A DNA stretch of 64,000 nt from Flaccisagitta enflata (GCA_965153355.1 OZ231127.1:91512001-91576000); one strand, 5' to 3'; positions 34,857-45,952 are shown, counted from the stretch's first letter. Numbers and translations are program-made. The notes: generated by a model from the sequence alone, not told the origin.

Positions 34857-35337
34857 TACTCTCTTATATCTTTCCATCCCAGCCGCAGCAGTTCGGCAGA
34901 AACTGCCTATGTAAGTCATGTGACCTCTCACATGATATCCTCCCTCTCCCATCACCCATTTCCTCTCTCTCTTTTTCCCTTTCCTCCTTTCCTTTTCCCT
35001 TCCCTCCTTTCTTTTTTCTTCTTCCTCCTCTCCCATCATCCTCTCTCCATTCCACTTCCTTCTTTCTATTTTCCTCTTCCGCCTCTCCCCTCTCCCCTCT
35101 CTCTTCTCCCTTTCTCTTTCTTGCTCTCCATTTCCTCCTCTCTATTTCCCCCTTCCTCCTTTGCCTTTCCCCTTCCTCCTTTGCCTTATCCCCTTCCTCC
35201 TTTGCCTTTTCCCCTTCCTCCTGTCTTTCCTCCTTTCTCCTGGTCTTCCTCTTCTTTCTCTCTGTTTTCAGAGGGGAAAGTTTTTGGACCAGTTTTTCTT
35301 TTTGCCTCAATTGTGGGGGAGAAAGTCATGACCTGGG

Positions 35338-35830
35338 AATTAAGAGAACAAAATCGGAGGAGGAACAGAGAGAAGTTTGGAGTAGGAAGAACAAATGAAA
35401 AAAACAAAACAAATGACCAACGGTAGAACAATTGAAGACCTGGGGATTGAAAGAACAGAAACGGAGGAGGAACAGAAAGGAGTTTGGAGTAGGAGGAACA
35501 AACGGGGAGAAAGAACAAATGACCAATGGAAGAACAACTGAAGAAACGGGAATTAAGAGAACAGAAACGGAGAAGGAACAGAAAGGAATCCGGAGTAGGA
35601 GGAACAAACGGGGGAAAAGAACAAATGAAGACCCGGGAATTAAGAGAACAGAAACAGAAAAGGAACAGAAACGAGTCTGGAGTAGGAAAAACAAACGGGG
35701 AGAAAGAACAAATGACTAACAGAAGAACAACTGACGACCCGGGAATCAAGAGGGTAGAAATGGAGGAGGAATGGATGTGAGTCATGAGAACGAAAGGGGA
35801 AGAAGAACAATAACGAAACTAACAACTGAT
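35338..35830. repeat. 106-bp minisatellite, four copies plus a partial
   Basis: Copies at 35338, 35445, 35551 and 35638 (107, 106, 87 and 106 bp), then a decayed fifth from 35744. Each begins AATTAAGAGAACAGAAACGG and includes GTTTGGAGTAGGAGGAACAA and AAAGAACAAATGACCAA. The third lacks about 19 bp. Frames remain open on both strands for up to about 200 codons, but 106 is not a multiple of 3 and no domain is seen, so I do not call a gene. Confidence 0.92.
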
Positions 35831-36484
35831 TGAGGCATTAGTAGGACAATGATTATCAAACAGTTGACAGCGATCATTAAAGCTGGTGGGTTACAAAAGA
35901 GGAGTGAGGAAGCAAACTTCAATTGTGGCAAACTGATGTTCAGAGGGGAAAAAAAAGCAGGGAAGGATGGTGACGTAGTACGAGTAACAAGCATTCTGTT
36001 CTCATTGCCTCAGTGGGGCGATGAAAAAAAGAAAAGTAAATTTTCTTCTTTTTTCCATTGCATCTAAAATCTTAGAGAGGAAGAGAGACAGAGACAGAAA
36101 GGCAGACAGTCAGACAGTTGAAAGTGGGGAAACACGTAACCAATAACAGATAATCATTAGGTGACAATGACAGATAAAGAAAAGATGCAGACAGATCTGT
36201 GGCCGCATAAAATAAAGCACAAGGCCTGGAACAAAGAGAGAGAGTGAAAGGCAGTGATAGAGATAGAGACGGAGACAAAAAGAAAGTCAGAGACAGAAGA
36301 ACTGAAACAGGGACAGAGACACAGACCCACCAGAGGCTACTGATATCAACAGAAAGAAGGGCACAAGGGCTAAAACAGGGAAAGAAGGAATTGAATCAAA
36401 CGTTTCCTTTCTTTCCTTTTTTTTCCTCTTTTTTTTTTTACGTTTCTTTAATTCTTCTTTTTCCTTCTTTAGACCTAAAAAAGA

Positions 36485-36552
36485 CGCTGCATCCGCAGCA
36501 TCAGCAGTAACAGCAGCAGCAACAGCAGCGGCAACAGTAGCAGCGACAGCGT
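36485..36552. repeat. (CAG)n with interruptions
   Basis: CAGCAG units mixed with CAACAG, CAGTAG and CAGCGA; a short, old tract. Confidence 0.75.
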
Positions 36553-36641
36553 TTCAGTCTCTCTTGGGTGATATATAACCCATAGCAAAAATGCTCTACT
36601 TTTTCCTCCTGTAAATTTGCTCTGGCTGCCAATGAGAGTTT

Positions 36642-36902
36642 GGGCGTGTTTCTAGTGAGCGCCTAAAACGCGTTTGTTCCCGTGAAACGCGATAACAGCG
36701 TGAACACATATTCAAGAATTTCAACCGTCCCACGAGGGAGTGAGCGAAGTGAGTAAGCGAGCCCGTGAACGGAGCGAGCGAGCGAAGCGTAGCGCGAGTG
36801 CTGCGGAGCGAGTGAGCGGAGTGAGCGGTGCGAGCGAACGAACGTAACGAGCGACCGAGTGGCAGGTTCAAAACGCGATCGTCTTTGACTAGAAACGCCC
36901 CC
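36642..36902 (-). mobile_element. MITE-like element with GGGCGTTTCTAGT termini (E1)
   Basis: One end is GGGCGTGTTTCTAGT, the other ACTAGAAACGCCCC, an imperfect terminal inverted repeat. The middle is GC-rich with many GAGCGA/GAGTGA words, plus TCAAGAATTTCAACCGTCCC and GCGTTTTAGGCGCTC-like parts. About 260 bp, non-coding; copies at 37380, 44689 and 49062. Confidence 0.8.
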
Positions 36903-37379
36903 TCCCTCTCTTTTTTCTCTCTTTCTCTTTCTCAACCATAAGGGGCCCTTACATTAGAGTTAAGCTTTTTGGTCTACATTTTGTGTGAAACAAAGAAGTG
37001 GAGGAAGGGGAATAAAGCGGAAAAAAAAAGGATAGGATGAACGAAAAAAAAAAGAATGACAAAATGAAAACAAGAAGAATCTCGGTCTGTTTTTCAAGAA
37101 TACCATGAGGGTAACAATGAATTGAATAATATGTTATGCCCTTTGAGGCAGATTAAAAGAGAACGATGACGATGGGGAAAGAAAGAAATAAAAAAAGAAA
37201 GCAGTTTTATACCAAACAATACTAATCCTATCGCAACAAATTAAACATTTTTTAATCTAACGGATCAACGTCGTGCACAATTATTGACAACTGACAAGCA
37301 CCTACACAAACTGTGTCACTCAGTATTAAAAACCGAAAAGGGCTTCTATAGGATGAACATCGTTTCAATTACCGACTTT

Positions 37380-37630
37380 GGGCGTGTTTCTAGTGATGGC
37401 AAAAACGCGTGTGTTCCCGTTGAGCGCGTTTTTAGCGTGAACACATATTCAAGAGGGAGTGAGCGAAGTGAGTGAGTGAGCCCATGAATGGAGCGAGCGA
37501 AGCAAAGCGAGCGTAGCAAAGGAGAGCGCTGCAGAGCAAGTGAGCAGAGTGAGCGGTGCGAGCGAACGAACATAGCGAGCGAACAAGTTGCCCGTTAAAA
37601 ACGGGATTGTCTCTGACTAGAAACGCCCCC
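37380..37630 (-). mobile_element. MITE-like element, GGGCGTTTCTAGT family (E2)
   Basis: Same termini as E1 and the same orientation, 480 bp away. It lacks the AATTTCAACCGTCCC segment present in E1 and E4 (an internal deletion of about 15-20 bp at the GAGGGAGTGAG junction). Confidence 0.8.
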
Positions 37631-37861
37631 TATGAAGAAGGGGAACACGACTTGGGGCTTTCTTTTTAACAAAAGATACTATTATGTCAATATGATATTG
37701 CAAATAGGGTTGTTGGGTTTCTCCTTTCTGTTCATGAAAATTGATGTAAGAATTTACTCATTTTTAGGGTTACGGCTATTTATCCATGAAAATTGCCCAG
37801 AGATTGATTTGCACAAATTATATCCCAATAACTGAATTCTCAATTCCTGATATCTCCCTCA

Positions 37862-37916
37862 CACACAAACACTCATTCACACACACACTTAGACACACAC
37901 AAACACACGCACACGC

Positions 37917-37979
<63 letters not shown>

Positions 37980-38093
37980 GATGGTGATGGTGATGGTGAT
38001 GGTGATGGTGATGGTGATGGTGATGGTGATGGTGATGGTGATGGTGATTGTGATGGTGATAGTAATGGTGATGGTGATGGTGATGGTGATGGT
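37862..38093. repeat. (AC)n followed by a (GGTGAT)n hexanucleotide array
   Basis: About 115 bp of AC directly abut nineteen hexamers of ATGGTG type (37979-38093) with few variants. The hexamer keeps one frame open as Met-Val repeats. Confidence 0.95.
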
Positions 38094-38406
38094 TGGAAAA
38101 ATTCGTATCAGTGCATGTCGGTGAAAGTTTCCGTATGCATCTAGAGCGGATTTTCAGGTCAGCGACTATTTGTGCACTTACAATCAAATGGTAAGCTCTT
38201 TCTTAGATTGACTGTCGTATATTTCTTGAAAGTATCGCTCTTCCTAGTTCAATTTACGCGTTAAACGGAATTGCGTTTTGTCCAACTGACATTTTACATT
38301 GTAAATGTAAGTTAAATCGTCGATGGCCTGTTTATTTAGAAATACTATAAATGGCAACATTACCTACATTCAACTATTTGTATTTACTGAAAGGTGCGTG
38401 GATGAG

Positions 38407-38427
38407 GAAAAAAGAAAGAAAGAAGTA

Positions 38428-38479
<52 letters not shown>

Positions 38480-38483
38480 AAAA

Positions 38484-38567
<84 letters not shown>

Positions 38568-38573
38568 AAAAGA
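38407..38573. repeat. (GAAA)n microsatellite
   Basis: About 165 bp of GAAA; open on both strands as Lys-Glu-Arg and Phe-Leu-Ser frames. Confidence 0.95.
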
Positions 38574-38696
38574 AAAAAGAGTAAACGGCAATCATAGACT
38601 GTTTTTTTTTTAAATTTTTCTAAATTTGATATCAGATTAATGATTCTTCTCCAGCTTTTAGTTTCTTTTCTTAATTTTATCAGAAAGTCATGCAAG

Positions 38697-38698
<2 letters not shown>

Positions 38699-38788
<90 letters not shown>

Positions 38789-38825
38789 TTGACATTTGAA
38801 ATATCTATTTCTACCCTATTGCCAG

Positions 38826-38880
<55 letters not shown>
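38699..38880. repeat. (TC)n and (GA)n in inverted arrangement
   Basis: About 85 bp of TC and 52 bp of GA lie 44 bp apart, so the two arms can pair into a hairpin of about 50 bp. Confidence 0.95.
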
Positions 38881-38882
<2 letters not shown>

Positions 38883-39781
38883 CATAAAAAGAAAGAGATA
38901 CAGACAGACTGCAATATTACAGCAAGAGTCACATCTGAAAAAAAAAGAAGGAAAACTTGTTCTAATTCTGATCAGCCATTCTGTTCAGTCGCTCTAATTC
39001 TGCATTTCAAAATGTTAAGATTATGATTATATGTCTTGTTCATCGAGGTACGACAGTGGTCATACTATTCCTGACATAATGCACGACTGCAAATATCTAT
39101 CATATGACACTTAAACCTAAATCATATCGCCGGAAAATCATGACAGGTGGCTCACTGCCGTTGGAAGGCATTATCACAAAAGTTAATTTGCAAACACAGT
39201 CAATCAAAAATCAATTTGACGATTTTGAGAAAAAAAACAAAAGGCAAAATTATTGCAGCTCAATTTGAGAGAGGATAATAATGATAATTAAGAGCGACGG
39301 CAAAATTAGAGAAAGAGCAAAATAATAATATGCTCAAAATGATCATTAAGACTTTCAAGGAAACGCCAAATTCGCGAATAAATGGGACAAGTTGAGTAGC
39401 TAAACCATCTTTCAAAATATGTCTCTCTTGCACAAGCAAAAGCAATAAAAGCAATTTGCGCAAAAATTTTCCATTCAGACAGACGCGTTTGCACAAAAAG
39501 GGCTTTAAATTAGAATTAAAGAGTGTTCGTTATTTGCAATTAGTCTCGGAAATTTTTAATGAAAACTTAAGACAAGAGAGAGAGAGACAAAGACACGTTT
39601 AAGACAAGAGATTTCCAAGCGCCAGAAAATGATTATTAGTCAAAAATGAACAAAGGATTAAAAATACGCGGAACTTCATAGGCAAGAAAATTGGTTGATT
39701 ATCGAACTCTTGTGTCTCTCTCCGTTTCTTAGTCTCGCTCTTTCCAAATTTGACATCTCGTTGTGTGATATGAGTGGAAAA
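38881..39781. other. Unassigned sequence
   Basis: AT-rich unique DNA. A 13-bp phrase TTAAGACAAGAGA recurs at about 39567 and 39599. No gene or element end seen. Confidence 0.4.
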
Positions 39782-39787
39782 GAGAGA

Positions 39788-39863
<76 letters not shown>

Positions 39864-39864
39864 C

Positions 39865-39895
<31 letters not shown>

Positions 39896-39903
39896 CAGAC
39901 AGA
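39782..39903. repeat. (GA)n with GACA interruptions
   Basis: About 115 bp of GA, with ACAG units toward the end. Confidence 0.95.
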
Positions 39904-40284
39904 TGGATGGGTACAAAGACTAAAGGGAAAAATGCACTATTTTAAGAAATTTAGGTATGCGTTTAGAATAGATATAAATAAACATGATTCTACCTAATCA
40001 AAACCGCTCCTGTAATATAACTTATATAATGAGCTAGTTGACTAACGATAAATTTTCCTCACTTAACTCACGCAATTTCCCAAATATTTATACAAAGCAA
40101 TGAAAGTATAAATCTTGTTTATTCAGAATATGAAGCAAAAGGAACCATCAGGAGAAAAAAAATCTCTAAGATTGGAAGATGAATTGAAATTTGTCCCACA
40201 AAAACTAAGCCTAAACGTCCCCAGAAGGAACAAAACGAACAAAACGACCAAAACGGACGTGTGCCGACGGTTTAAATAAAGGAG

Positions 40285-40404
40285 AAAAAAGGAGAAGAAG
40301 ATGAAAGAAAAGAAGGAGAAGAGGGAGAAGAAGAAGGAAAAGAAGAAGGAAAAGAAGAAAAAGATGAAGAAGAAGGAAAAGGAGAAGCAGAAGAAGAAGA
40401 AGAA

Positions 40405-40451
<47 letters not shown>

Positions 40452-40600
40452 AGAAGAAGAAGGAGAAGGAGAAGGAGAAGGAGAAGGAGAAGGAGAAGGA
40501 GAAGATGTAGAATGGAATAAGAAAAAGAAAGGAAGGAAGGAGAAGGAGAAGAAGAAGAAGAAGAAGAAGAAGAATAAGAAGAAGAAGAAGAAAAAGAAGA
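40285..40600. repeat. (GAA)n / (GGAGAA)n polypurine tract
   Basis: Over 300 bp of A/G-only DNA with a central run of GGAGAA hexamers (about 40460-40505). Confidence 0.93.
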
Positions 40601-40869
40601 AGGTGAGGAGGGAAAAAGGAAGGCAAAAATAGAAAAAGAAAATAAAAGAACAAAGGCGGTCTCACTTTTGAAATAAAGGCAAGCCCTGGAAAAAATTGAA
40701 TTGAAAAAAAAATATTGAAAGAATGAATAAAAAAACAGAAAGAGAAATTTCAATGGAGAATCTAAGAAGGGCGCAGCTCAGTCACGGCTTTTGAGCCTGC
40801 TCATGCCCTCGTGGCATTCAGCAATCCCATTTTTAAAAAGAAATATCTGTCTTTTTCTCTGTTTAACTG

Positions 40870-41060
40870 TCTGACTGTCTGTCTGTATTTCTGTATGTCT
40901 CTGTCTCTGGCTCTGTGTGTCTCTGTCTCTCTGTCTCTCTGTCCCTCTCTCTTTCTATCTCTGTCTCTGTCTCTCTGTCTCTATCTCTTTCTATCACTGT
41001 CTCTGTCTGTCTCTGTCTCTGTCTCTGTCTCTGTCTCTGTCTCTGTCTCTGTCTCTCTCT
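40870..41060. repeat. Imperfect TCTG/TCTC tract ending in (TCTCTG)n
   Basis: Mixed tetranucleotides become eight regular TCTCTG hexamers at about 41005-41055. Confidence 0.88.
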
Positions 41061-41593
41061 AGCTTTTTCCTTTCGTGTTTTTTCTCCTTTTTTCTCCTCA
41101 CTACAACTTAAACAAAGTGAACAAAGTTTTGCCGCACAGGAAAAACGAAAGAAAAAAAAAAAGGGAAAAGAAAATAATTCCTTCTATAATTCTTGGATGG
41201 GAGTTCACAATAGCCTGGCGCAGAAAAAGCGAGGTCATGAGGGAGGATTCAACAAACTAAAAAGAAAAAAAAAGAGCTCAAGAAAACAAGAATGTGGAAG
41301 AAAAAAAGAAAGGGAGAGGAAAAAAACCAGTTCATGAACGAGTATTGATGTGAAATTGCTGTGGGAATTGTGTTGGATTCGTTTTCAGGCATTTGTTATG
41401 ATTTTAGCCGCATTTTTTTCAACTTTTCTTTTATTCTTTTTCATTTGCTTGTTTCCCCCTGTCGCCTGTCCCCTGTCTCCTGCCCCCTGCCCCCTGCCCC
41501 AGCCCCCCTGCCCCCCTCCAAGTCTCAAGGTCATTATTTCATGTGTCCATTCTTTCTTCCTTACTTTCTATTTTCTTGCTTTTCTTGCTTTTT

Positions 41594-42304
41594 GGGCAGC
41601 GGCCCCGAAGGGGCCGATGACCTATGCTTTCACACAGGAGAAATTTCTCCTTCTCCTCCTCCTCCTCCTACGTCCGTCCGTACCCCCCCCCCCGCTTTGA
41701 GGCCCAAATTCTAGTCCCGAGGCCCATATTCCACCCCAGAGATCCAAATTCTAACCTTGAGGCCCAAAATCTAGCCTTGAGGCCCTAATTCTAGCCCAGA
41801 GGCCCAAAATCTAGCCCTGAGGCCCAAAATCTAGCCCTGAGGCCCAAATTCTAGCTGTGAGGCTCATGTTCTACCCCAGAGATTCAAATTCTAACCTTGA
41901 GGCCCAAATCCCAACCTCGTGGCCTAAATCCTAGCCTCGAGGCTCAAATCCCAGCCTTGAGGCTCAAATCCCAGCCTCAAGGCTCAGATCCAAACCTCAA
42001 AACCCTTATTCCAGCCTTGAAGCCATAATTCCAGCCTCAAAGCCATAATTCCAGCTTCGAGCCATAATTCCAGCCTCGAGGCCATGATTCTTGCTTCAAG
42101 GCTCAAATCCAAGCCTCAAGGCTCTACTCCAAGCCTCAAGGCCCCAATTCCAGCCTTGAGGCCATAATTCCAGCCTTGAAGCTCAAATAAAAACAGCATA
42201 GGTCATCGGCCCCTTCGGGGCCGCTGCCCCTCTAACCACCTCACACCCACATACACTCACATAGGGGCAACGGGTACCGCTGACCATCTAACGCTTTTGC
42301 GACT
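41594..42304 (+). mobile_element. Foldback-type element with perfect 35-bp inner arms (D2b)
   Basis: The arms at 41594-41628 and 42195-42229 are exact reverse complements over 35 bp, containing the stem CGGCCCCGAAGGGGCCG. Then ACGTCCGTCCGTA, a run of about 12 C, and a 20-21 bp array of some 22 units (core GAGGCCCAAATTCTAGCC, about 41693-42190). Right of the inner arm: CACCCACATACACTCACAT, GGGTACCGCTGACCATCTAA, CGCTTTTGCGAC. Same plan as D2a, with a longer array. Confidence 0.85.
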
Positions 42305-42341
42305 ATTTTCTTTCCATCTTTCTATCTTTCTTTCTATAAGT

Positions 42342-42520
<179 letters not shown>

Positions 42521-42582
42521 CCCGCATTTTAGGTGGCGTCGCCGAGAAAAAAAAGTAAATTTCATTAGGGTATATCGCGAGA

Positions 42583-42630
42583 AAGAAAGAAAGAAAGAAA
42601 GAAAGAGAGAAAGAAAGAAAGAAAGAAAGA
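42583..42630. repeat. (GAAA)n microsatellite
   Basis: About 48 bp of GAAA with one GAGA. Confidence 0.9.
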
Positions 42631-43069
42631 CTGAAGAAATGAAGCTTAGTCCTTTTTCTTTTGACATTTCATTAATCCGGACTCGATGAAAGATTACTCC
42701 AATTTGGACAGATCGTATTTTTTTTTCTTTTTTTTTCGAGCTTATTCATGTGTCTTGTCAAAAGACAACGCAAAGTATCTTTTTTCTCTTATTCTAACAG
42801 ATAGTTAGGGTTAGGGTTAATTTCTTTGGGCGGCTCGAGACCGTCCACGGTGCAGTGCAGTGTTTTTAATTTCGTGCTCGCGTCTTGAAAAAAAGTCAAG
42901 ATCGGTCTGTCCGTCCATTGTCACTCCGTGTTTATAATTGCTTATTGTTGTTCTTGTCGGGGACTAGTATTCATACTTCATAGTATAACCTGTGCGGGAG
43001 CACTAGCTGGGATCATACTCGGTTGTATTTTACATTACGTTTTGCGTTTTTTGTTTTTGCGGGATACTA

Positions 43070-43099
43070 AAAAAAAAACAAAAAAAAAAAAAAAAAAAA
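43070..43099. repeat. Poly-A run
   Basis: About 30 bp of A with one C. Upstream 42840-43065 is GC-balanced and could be a retrosequence body, but I recognise nothing in it. Confidence 0.7.
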
Positions 43100-43536
43100 C
43101 ATAAGACGTCAAAATTTGCTTGAACATTTCCTGTGTATGTGCCCACACATATGGCGTTATCAAAATCTACAATTCACTTATTGGCAGATCAGCCACTTGG
43201 CTCTCTTTATCACTGCCCCTGCTCACCAGTGTACGCAAAAGGCAGTCTTCCTCGTGGTCTTGTAGATAGACAGAGAAATAGAGGAAAGATTGAGATGTCT
43301 TATGTACTATTATTCTATGCTCTTTAAAGAAAACTGAGAATGATTTATTCAAATCTGTACAATGACAGAACACTCTACTAGAAATTGAGAAAATATAGTT
43401 CTATTGAAAATATTTACTTTTTGCTGTACAAAACAGTAAAGTGCTCTAAATAAAAGTTTTTAGGAGAGGAAGAAAAGAGTGCGCAAGCTTATCCCTTTGC
43501 TTTATCTATTTCTAATTTGTTTGTTTTGTTTTAACA

Positions 43537-43559
43537 AAAAAAAAAAAAAAAAAAAAAAA
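43537..43559. repeat. Poly-A run
   Basis: About 23 A; no associated element recognised. Confidence 0.8.
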
Positions 43560-43646
43560 GAATTCTGGCAATAGAAACTTTTTCCTTCGTCCTAGAGAGG
43601 ATTATCAAAGGCAGAATTTTTTTTTGTCGTTTAGGTATTCCAAGTA

Positions 43647-43816
43647 TAGTTGAGCTTCACTAGAGCGCATGCCAATAGACTGGGCAAAATCATGCCTTAC
43701 TGTGAAGCTGCCTTATAGCCAACATTGAAATAAATATGAAATTTCTAAAGGGTTTTATAATCTTATGTCTTATGGGCGGGTGTGCTGTAGCGGGTGCGCT
43801 CTAGCGAGGTTCAACA
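43647..43816. mobile_element. 170-bp MITE with pogo-like TAGTTGAGCYTC termini
   Basis: The left end AGTTGAGCTTCACTAGAGCGC and right end GCGCTCTAGCGAGGTTCAAC are inverted repeats with about three mismatches, flanked by TA on both sides (43645-43646 and 43817-43818). GTTGAACCTCGCTA is very like pogo/Tigger termini (family knowledge). No ORF. Confidence 0.75.
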
Positions 43817-44480
43817 TAAAAAATGATTTTGATAATTCTTTTATCGATTATGAACAAAATAGGGAGTCCTACTCGCTATGTTGGTCGGTCGGTCAGTTCT
43901 TCCGTCATTAATACATTGCCGTTTCGGCGTTTGAAAGCATTTTTTTTCCTCTCCACCCCTGCCGAAACGCTTTATGACTTGGACAACATTACATTACAAC
44001 CCAAAAATCAGAATACGGACAAGAGCCTTGGGAGCTCTTACTGGTGTTTAGTGCACCCCTTACAACTATCCTTAGAATTATCAAAAATCCATCTTAACCC
44101 TTACCAAAGAGCGCTCAACGGTTACAAATCAACAACAAGAAAAACATATAGATATAATTGTCAGCTATTTATGAAATGCGCAAGTGACAAGAAAGAGTAC
44201 CAGTTTTGTGTGCTGAATTGCGACCTATGCATTCCTCACACATATCTGATCTTCCCATGGTAAGATGCTCATAACATCTATAACCTTTAAATCAAGATTT
44301 TTCCCATAAATTGAGAATAATCCACCAAGTTACTCTGAGTCCACCCTTAACTCACAATTATAGTAACTAATCATATCCAAATATGAGCAAAACAAATTAC
44401 CAAAGGATAAGTGAATTATCAAAAGATAATGTAGTTACCAAAGTCAATGTTGTGAAGAAACCATACCATAATGAGTTATG
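43817..44480. other. Unassigned sequence with a GGTC fragment
   Basis: GTTGGTCGGTCGGTCAGTTC at about 43880 is a piece of the hairpin-element block. A frame open to 44263 beyond it shows no domain I recognise. The rest is AT-rich. Confidence 0.35.
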
Positions 44481-44688
44481 ACCCTGTCACCCTGTCACCC
44501 TTTCACCCTGTTAGCTTGTCACTACCCTTCCGCCACAGTCCCACCACCGCTCTCCACCAGCAATTATTCCATTTCCACCTTTAGTTGACGTACGAACGAA
44601 CGGTTGAGAATATAGACGGACGTACAAACGGAAGTGAATGAGAACGGACGGATTTATAGAAGGAGCGGATTTGATACTTTGTCACTGA
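44481..44688 (+). repeat. Direct repeat G, copy 1
   Basis: CACCCTGTCACCCTTTCACC, CTCTCCACCAGCAATTATTC, GAACGAACGGTTGAGAATA and GGAGCGGATTTGATACTTTG occur in the same order at 45301-45560. This copy is about 50 bp shorter. Confidence 0.85.
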
Positions 44689-45298
44689 GGGGGCGTTTCT
44701 AGTCAAAGACGATCGCGTTTTGAGCGGGCCACTCGGTCGCTCGCTACGTTCGTTCGCTCGCACCGCTCACTCCGCTCACTCGCTCCGCAGCGCTCCGTTT
44801 TGCTACTCTCGCTCACTCCGTTCACGGGCTCGCTCACTCACTTTGCTCACTCCCTCGTGGGACAGTTGAAATTTTTGAATACCGTATTTTTTCCATTTAT
44901 CGCCCCCCCTCCAATTAACGCCCCCCCCCTCTTTTTGCTCCTCAGAACAATGATTTGAGAGAAGATAAAAAGGCAAATTATCTTTGAAAATAGAAGGATT
45001 GTGATTATTTCAGTGTTTTTTATCAGTGCTTTAATAAAAAAACAAGTAAAAAATATAACTTTGACACTTAAAATCTTGCATTTCTGATATTTAAAGAAGC
45101 ATTTATTGGAAATGACATAAGAGAAAACGGTGTTTACCCATCAAAAAATGGCGCTAATTGGAGGGTAAAATAACAATATTTTTTTTTCAATTTCAAAAGC
45201 GCCCGGGGCGCTAATTAGAAAAAATACGGTATGTGTTCACACTGTTATCGCGTTTCACGGTAACAAACACGTTTCTTGTCTTCACTAGAAACATGCCC
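44689..45298 (+). mobile_element. GGGCGTTTCTAGT-family element split by a nested MITE (E3)
   Basis: The left half (44689-44880) runs from GGGGGCGTTTCTAGTC to GGACAGTTGAAATTTTTGAA. The right half (45231-45298) resumes with TGTGTTCACACTGTTATCGC and ends CACTAGAAACATGCCC. Removing the nested MITE restores the order seen in E1 and E4. It lies exactly between the two G direct repeats. Confidence 0.85.
44882..45229. mobile_element. MITE with CCGTATTTTTTC termini nested at a TA (F2)
   Basis: It begins CCGTATTTTTTCC and ends AAAAAATACGG, with TA on each side (44880-44881, 45230-45231). The empty site TTGAATATGTGTTCAC is seen in E4, so the TA was duplicated on insertion. Subterminal CGCCCCCC and GCGCCCGGGGCGC blocks as in F1. 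348 bp, non-coding. Confidence 0.9.
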
Positions 45299-45300
45299 TC

Positions 45301-45560
45301 TGTCACCCTTTCACCCTGTCAGCCTGTCATTACCCTTGCCCACCCAATGAAACGTGATTTTCTTTTGTATTCCGCCATAGTACCACCTCCGTTCTCCACC
45401 AGCAATGATTCCATTTCCACCTTTGGTTGACGGACGAACGAACGGTTGAGAATAAAGACGGACGTACAAAAGATACAGACAGACAGACAGACGGACGAAC
45501 ACGTGAAGTAAATGAGAACGGACGGATTTTTAGAAGGAACGGATTGACTTTGTCACTGAG
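45301..45560 (+). repeat. Direct repeat G, copy 2
   Basis: The longer copy. Relative to 44481-44688 it has about 35 extra bp after TTACCCTTGCC, plus a small (GACA)n expansion near 45478-45495. Confidence 0.85.
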
Positions 45561-45950
45561 AAGTGGTAACAATCACGTTCGTAAAACTGCCACTGCAGAT
45601 TCTGTTGTTTTCTTTAAAATACCGGTTATTTCATTTGGCCTGCATATATCCTGGGTTCTTCGGGGCGGACTTCAAATTTGGGGCTTCAAATTTAGGATTG
45701 GCCAACTCGAAAAAAAAGAAAAGAAAAAGAATTGTCAGAACTTTTCTTTTTTTTCTTTTTAAAGTTATGGCGTTTTAGTTGAGTATAGTTAAGGTTGGCC
45801 GCATGCGAGCTTTTTTTTTATTAGTTCAACCCCTACCCTACTTGTAAAAAGTGGAGCACTTTTAGATTGGGAGGAGCTATTTCTCTTCTTTCTCTCTTTT
45901 TATTTTCTCTATATTTTTTTCTCTCGTTTTTTTTCTCTTTTATTTCAAAT

Positions 45951-45952
<2 letters not shown>

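Noticed and set aside
35186-35785. 199-codon minus-strand open frame
   Set aside because: It is produced by the 106-bp minisatellite and the pyrimidine tract; the plus strand is open too and no domain is seen.
42805-42819. TTAGGGTTAGGGTTA as an interstitial telomere
   Set aside because: Only about two and a half units; expected by chance in long AT-rich DNA.
43070-43099. Poly-A runs (also 24410 and 43537) as SINE or processed pseudogene tails
   Set aside because: No tRNA-like A/B boxes, target duplications or coding remnants could be seen upstream.
43823-44263. 146-codon frame with mixed composition
   Set aside because: Its first part is a relic of the hairpin-element tetranucleotide block; the remainder has a natural-looking composition but no motif I recognise and no splice or start context.
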